A stretch of DNA of 64,000 bases from an uncultured Bacteroidota bacterium (GTDB taxonomy: Bacteria; Bacteroidota; Bacteroidia; NS11-12g; UBA9320), in NCBI GenBank assembly GCA_937124965.1, contig CAKZLB010000010.1, positions 62,001 through 126,000 of the forward strand, in the 5' to 3' direction. Shown piece after piece: positions 60,240 to 64,000 of this stretch (positions are counted from its first letter, which is position 1; every line of letters starts with the position of its first letter). The notes beneath the pieces were generated by a model. That model had not been told where the DNA came from, searched no databases, and saw nothing but the letters and a program-made list of their open reading frames with translations. The position numbers and the translations under genes were made by a program.

Positions 60240-62537
60240 ATGAATGGCACCAAGAACCAATACCGCCTGAGGAAGACTTTTTTCCTTTGCCTCCTGTTCG
60301 TGGTATCTGGGAAAATGGTAACTGCACAAACGTTCACCAGCTCTGGAATTGATTTCTGGCTTGCCTATCCAAAGTTCATAGACCTACAGCAGGCCGATTA
60401 CATTTTGTATATTTCTTCTAAACAACCAACTTCTGGAACGGTATCTATTCCAGGAACGACATTTAAACAAGAGTTTACAACAACTGCTTCAAAGGTTTTA
60501 AAGGTTCAAGTTCCGTCATCATTTGCAACAATTGATAAGGCAGAAGTTGTTATGAATTTGGGTATTCATGTGGAGTCAAAAAATCCTATATCGCTTTATG
60601 GTGGGACCATTCACAAAGCACGAAGTGAAGTCTCTTTAATTCTACCCACTCAGAGCTTATCCAACGAATACAGGGTTCTTACGTATCCAACACAAAGCAA
60701 AAACAACACTCTGTGGAAATCTGAATTTATTGTGGTGGCGACTCAAGATAAAACGCGCATTACTATTGTTCCTTCGTGCAAAACAAGTACGAATCGGGAG
60801 CCTGAAATACCGTTTTCCATCGAACTTGATCAAGGCGAGGTCTACATGGTGCAGGCTAAAGCGTTGGGCGACGATGTTTCAGGTACGCATATATTTACAG
60901 AAGATGACTCCAAAAGAATCGCCGTTTTTGCTGGTCATGAATGGGCAACTGTATTGTGTGGTACAAATTCTGACCCACTATACGAGCAAATGCTGCCAAT
61001 CAATACTTGGGGAAAGTCGCACATAGTACCAAGTACTCCAAAAGCGGGAAAAGATGTTTGTCGGATAATGTCTGCTAGCAATAACAACACGATTACAATA
61101 AACGGCAAGCCTGATAAAACACTCAACGCTGGTGAGGTGTACGAATTTGCATATACGAGCACCATATTGGTGGAAAGTTCAAATCCAGTTGCGGTAGCAC
61201 TTCTCACCATAACAGCAGTAAAATGCAGTAATCATCCATATGGGGATCCTTCTTTGATTCAGATCAACTCGAACGAACAAATGCTGTTGGATTCTATTAC
61301 TTTTTTTACGGTTGGAGACTACAATATTTTTGAGAGTCACATAATTGTTGTAACACGCACAACCGATACTTCTTTGATCGAACTCAACCAAAATAAATTA
61401 AGTGGTTTCAAACAGTTAGAAGCCAACCCTAACTACAGTTATCTGTCCGTTCAAGTTCCGATTGGGTCGCAGCAACTAACTTCCACTGGTTGTGGTTTTT
61501 TGGCATACACAATTGGACTAGGTGATGCAGAGTCATATGCTTATTCAGCAGGAGTTTCTGTGCTTGATTTGACGTGTGGTATTTCTATTTTAGGTAAAAA
61601 TGAAGAATGTAATACCCTTCTCACAAAGGAAGAAATCACCTTTAAACCATGTATCGAAAAATCAAAAAATCAATATGAATGGTTGTTTAGTGATGGAGAA
61701 ACAAGTTCGGAACGGAACGTAACAAGAAGATTTGAAAAACCAGGGGCATATTGGGTTCGATTAATCACCAAGAGTGCCTGTCATTTGGACACAAATTATA
61801 GTCAACTTGTAGTAAAAGATTTTACGCCTACTTTTTTTCCTGATACGACAATTTGTATTTCCAACGATCCAGTTTTTATTTCCGTTGAAAAAGAACGATT
61901 TGTTCAATTCCTCTGGAATGATGGAAACAAACTGGGCACACGAGAAATTGACAAATCAGGAAACTACTTTGTGGAAATTGAGGATAGTTCAGGATGCTCG
62001 TTTATTGATTCGTTTGAGATCAGACTGATACAATCACCAAGCTTGGCAAATCCGGATAGTGTTTTACTTTGTTTGGGTGAGAAACTTAATATCAGTGCTT
62101 CTGCGGAAGCGTCGGAGTTCACGTGGAGTAATGGATCAACTGGCTCAGAAATTACCCTTGAAAACTTTGAAGGAGAACTATGGGTTTATGCTAAAAACCA
62201 GTGTGGGGTAGACTCTGGCAAGGTAACAGTTCAACTCACAGACTGTTACTGCAACATTATTTTTCCAACAGCATTCTCCCCAAACGATGATATGCTAAAT
62301 GATGAGTTTGGGCCGGTTTGGGATTGTAAAAAGTTGTTTGACTATGGTTTATCAATATATAATCGGTGGGGTGAAAAAGTATTTCAAAGCACGCAAATTG
62401 AAGAAGCTTGGGATGGCACAATCAACGGTGTTCCTGTACCAGCAGGATTGTATCTGCGAGTTAATTTTTATATTGGTTTTGTCAATAACCAAAAGCGCAT
62501 CATTCAAGATAACGGGACGGTATTTTTGATGAGATAA
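60240..62537 (+). CDS. IgGFc-binding-like surface protein with PKD domain and T9SS type B tail
   Basis: 765 residues. Signal peptide 1-30 (GKMVTAQ). Residues about 35-445 match the IgGFc-binding family pattern: GIDFWLAYP, PISLYGGTIHKARSEVSLILP, LSNEYRVLTYP, SEFIVVATQDKTRITIVPS, AVFAGHEWA. A PKD-like domain (about 470-525: YEWLFSDGETSSERNVTRRF) and two Ig-like repeats follow. The C-terminus (CYCNIIFPTAFSPNDDMLND, SIYNRWGEKVFQS, WDGTINGVPVPAGLYL) is the gliding-motility-associated type B sorting domain, not type A. The IgGFc name is historical; in environmental Bacteroidota it more likely marks an adhesive surface protein. Confidence 0.92.
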   Translation: MNGTKNQYRLRKTFFLCLLFVVSGKMVTAQTFTSSGIDFWLAYPKFIDLQQADYILYISSKQPTSGTVSIPGTTFKQEFTTTASKVLKVQVPSSFATIDKAEVVMNLGIHVESKNPISLYGGTIHKARSEVSLILPTQSLSNEYRVLTYPTQSKNNTLWKSEFIVVATQDKTRITIVPSCKTSTNREPEIPFSIELDQGEVYMVQAKALGDDVSGTHIFTEDDSKRIAVFAGHEWATVLCGTNSDPLYEQMLPINTWGKSHIVPSTPKAGKDVCRIMSASNNNTITINGKPDKTLNAGEVYEFAYTSTILVESSNPVAVALLTITAVKCSNHPYGDPSLIQINSNEQMLLDSITFFTVGDYNIFESHIIVVTRTTDTSLIELNQNKLSGFKQLEANPNYSYLSVQVPIGSQQLTSTGCGFLAYTIGLGDAESYAYSAGVSVLDLTCGISILGKNEECNTLLTKEEITFKPCIEKSKNQYEWLFSDGETSSERNVTRRFEKPGAYWVRLITKSACHLDTNYSQLVVKDFTPTFFPDTTICISNDPVFISVEKERFVQFLWNDGNKLGTREIDKSGNYFVEIEDSSGCSFIDSFEIRLIQSPSLANPDSVLLCLGEKLNISASAEASEFTWSNGSTGSEITLENFEGELWVYAKNQCGVDSGKVTVQLTDCYCNIIFPTAFSPNDDMLNDEFGPVWDCKKLFDYGLSIYNRWGEKVFQSTQIEEAWDGTINGVPVPAGLYLRVNFYIGFVNNQKRIIQDNGTVFLMR

Positions 62538-62764
62538 ATCAGAAAAATACACGCCAATAGTATTTGTCTAAAGTATTGTAATGGTGTTGATTAGACGATG
62601 AATGAGGTCTTCAATTCGTCTGTTCATAGAAATTGGTGGTAGTCGAATTTTAGCCTGAAACATGATGTGTCTGAGTAGTCAATAGGGATTATCTAGTATC
62701 ACCACAGATGTTAAGGGTAAATTTAAATTTTTCATAATTTATTAGAATTAATGTGACAAAATCA

Positions 62765-62772
62765 TAATTTTG
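62765..62772 (+). promoter_or_regulatory. -7 box TAATTTTG of the lipoprotein gene
   Basis: Exact TAnnTTTG match giving a leader of about 22 nt before ATG 62802. No clear -33 TTG is visible. Confidence 0.45.
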
Positions 62773-62801
62773 GCGTTCAAAATTTTAATAAATTAAATTA
62801 C

Positions 62802-63392
62802 ATGAAAAAATTCACAAATTACGCTATGCTTGCTATGTTCATTTTGTCTCTTACTTCACTAGTAAGTTGTAGTAAGAAAGGCGAAGATGATCCATTTTTA
62901 TCCTTTAAATCAAGAGACACGAGACTCGCAGGAGATTGGACATTGACATCAATGGATGGTTCAGCAAAATCAACTTCTGTAGTGAGAGGAACTACCACAG
63001 AAAACTCAACAGTCGTTACATACTCTGGATCTGAGCAAACGACAACACCTTCAACAGGAAATCCAAGTACCAAAAAATATACCCTTTCATTAGTCATTGA
63101 TAAGGATGGAACAATAACATATACGCATGAACGCTTTAACACTGACGGCGAATCAACAGGGGTTTCTACCATTCAAGGTTCTTGGAACTGGGAAACTACA
63201 GGTAAACGTAAATCAGGTATTAATATAGATATTAGTGGACCAAGTGACCTTCCTTTAATGGGGTCTTGGGATGTTACTCAGTTGAAGAATAAGGAAATTG
63301 TTTTTTCTAAATCTACACGTGTAGAAACTTCAAGTAACGATGTGGAAAAAGAGGACATTAGTACCACTTCAATTACATTTACTGGTAAGTAA
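62802..63392 (+). CDS. Lipocalin-like lipoprotein, hypothetical
   Basis: 196 residues. Lipoprotein signal MKKFTNYAMLAMFILSLTSL ending VSC (lipobox Cys at 23). The mature part starts with a charged linker, then LAGDWTLTSMDG and GSWNWE, which are reminiscent of the lipocalin-like domains of Bacteroidota lipoproteins. Between them is a Thr/Ser-rich stretch. Likely anchored in the envelope; the ligand is unknown. It stands alone, with its own promoter. Confidence 0.78.
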   Translation: MKKFTNYAMLAMFILSLTSLVSCSKKGEDDPFLSFKSRDTRLAGDWTLTSMDGSAKSTSVVRGTTTENSTVVTYSGSEQTTTPSTGNPSTKKYTLSLVIDKDGTITYTHERFNTDGESTGVSTIQGSWNWETTGKRKSGINIDISGPSDLPLMGSWDVTQLKNKEIVFSKSTRVETSSNDVEKEDISTTSITFTGK

Positions 63393-63698
63393 AAAATACT
63401 GTGTTTGATACCTCAGTAATACAAGGGTGATGACAATTTAGTCACAATCTTTACTGAGTGCACTTAACGAACATAATGCGATAGCTTAAAACAAATGCAC
63501 TTCTACAGTAGTCTTTTGACTGGTTTCAAAAACATATAATTGAGACTTACTTTTTTAGCTTAGATGCCTACCACTGAATAGCCGAAGCATTAAACGTGTT
63601 CAAAGAATAATAAGTTCAAATTCGATAAAAAGCCCCGGCAGATCAATCTGTCGGGGCTTTTTCTTATTGCACTTTAGGTAGACGAGTTCAGCATACTT
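63393..63698. other. Intergenic spacer with terminator
   Basis: About 300 bp between the convergent lipoprotein and NlpC/P60 genes. The only recognisable element is the terminator at 63627-63665. Confidence 0.5.
63627..63665. terminator. Bidirectional terminator
   Basis: AAAAGCCCCGGCAGAT / ATCTGTCGGGGCTTTT is a 16-bp stem (one G-U-type mismatch) with A- and T-runs on both sides, so it can end transcription from both convergent genes. Confidence 0.9.
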
Positions 63699-64000
63699 CT
63701 AATCAATCACACGTACGACCTTCACAAATCGCTTTGTATAATATGGGCTGGTCAGACTTGTAATAACCACCGCTTTTTGTCCTCCTGAAGTAGCATGAAT
63801 GAAATCGCTATTCATACCGTCAGCTTTTGTAACGATTCCAACATGTCCAATCTCATTTCGCGTAGGACTCATAAACACCAATATGTCACCTTTTTGAGCA
63901 TCATTGATAAGAATTTCTTGTCCGTAGTTTTTGTAGTCTTTTGAACTTCTTGGAACGGAAATGGAAAAATGTTGAAACACAAAATATACAAAGCCCGAGC
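63699..64000 (-). CDS. NlpC/P60 family peptidoglycan hydrolase, N-terminus cut by right edge
   Basis: About 100 residues are visible and the frame is open at the right edge. Upstream of an internal GTG at 63980 the frame continues as SGFVYFVFQHFSISVPRSS, the NlpC/P60 catalytic segment. The codon split by the edge ends in GC, consistent with the catalytic Cys of CSGF. The His motif is in GHVGIVTKADG, followed by FIHATSGG. The enzyme is expected to cleave peptide bonds in peptidoglycan stems, in the periplasm or at the cell surface. Any signal peptide or extra domains lie outside the window. Confidence 0.9.
   Translation of the reverse strand, partial: SGFVYFVFQHFSISVPRSSKDYKNYGQEILINDAQKGDILVFMSPTRNEIGHVGIVTKADGMNSDFIHATSGGQKAVVITSLTSPYYTKRFVKVVRVID

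Overview
The window looks like chromosomal DNA of a low-GC marine or aquatic member of the Bacteroidota, broadly Flavobacteriia- or Cytophagia-like. The reasons are a fused CcoNO cbb3 oxidase operon in the Bacteroidota order, promoter-like TAnnTTTG motifs, and twelve large secreted proteins ending in type IX secretion system (T9SS) C-terminal sorting domains. I cannot name the species. No CRISPR array, rRNA operon, complete IS element or intact integrase was seen.

Layout. 1-8771 (minus): a very large conserved secreted FN3/TANFOR-like protein cut by the left edge, and a 1274-residue beta-helix T9SS protein. 9089-11546: a TPR/HisKA_2 histidine kinase with a LytTR regulator. 11568-14117: a DUF2202 lipoprotein, a SAM methyltransferase and a small T9SS protein. 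14214-22550: the complete cbb3 oxidase operon ccoI-S-NO-Q-P-G-H-safE, preceded by a 16-bp perfect palindrome with an FNR-type core. 22973-31452: a 14-repeat FG-GAP T9SS protein, then a kinase and a NarL-type regulator separated by a minus-strand T9SS gene. 31718-35065: an eight-domain CHRD protein. 35831-42048: a tight operon of lipoprotein, T9SS protein, Reg_prop sensor kinase and NarL-type regulator. 42167-46586 (minus): YqgE, an Nramp-like transporter, a T9SS protein and GAPDH. 46742-50150: tRNA-Glu and a 3.2-kb segment that ends in an imperfect copy of the tRNA 3' end. 50478-62537: four more cell-surface proteins (M43 metalloprotease, SBBP-like repeats, beta-helix/PKD, IgGFc-binding-like with a type B tail). 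62802-64000: a lipoprotein and an NlpC/P60 hydrolase cut by the right edge.

How it fits together. The housekeeping content is microaerobic respiration (cbb3 oxidase with its copper and cofactor maturation genes), glycolysis (GAPDH) and one tRNA. Most of the rest is cell-surface or secreted material exported by T9SS. Three two-component systems are interleaved with these surface-protein genes. The most unusual items are the tRNA-Glu 3'-end duplication with an orphan coding remnant inside its right boundary, the FNR-like operator before the oxidase operon, the secreted-protein/sensor/regulator operon, the 4+4 block duplication of CHRD domains, and an Nramp-like protein without the canonical metal-binding motif.
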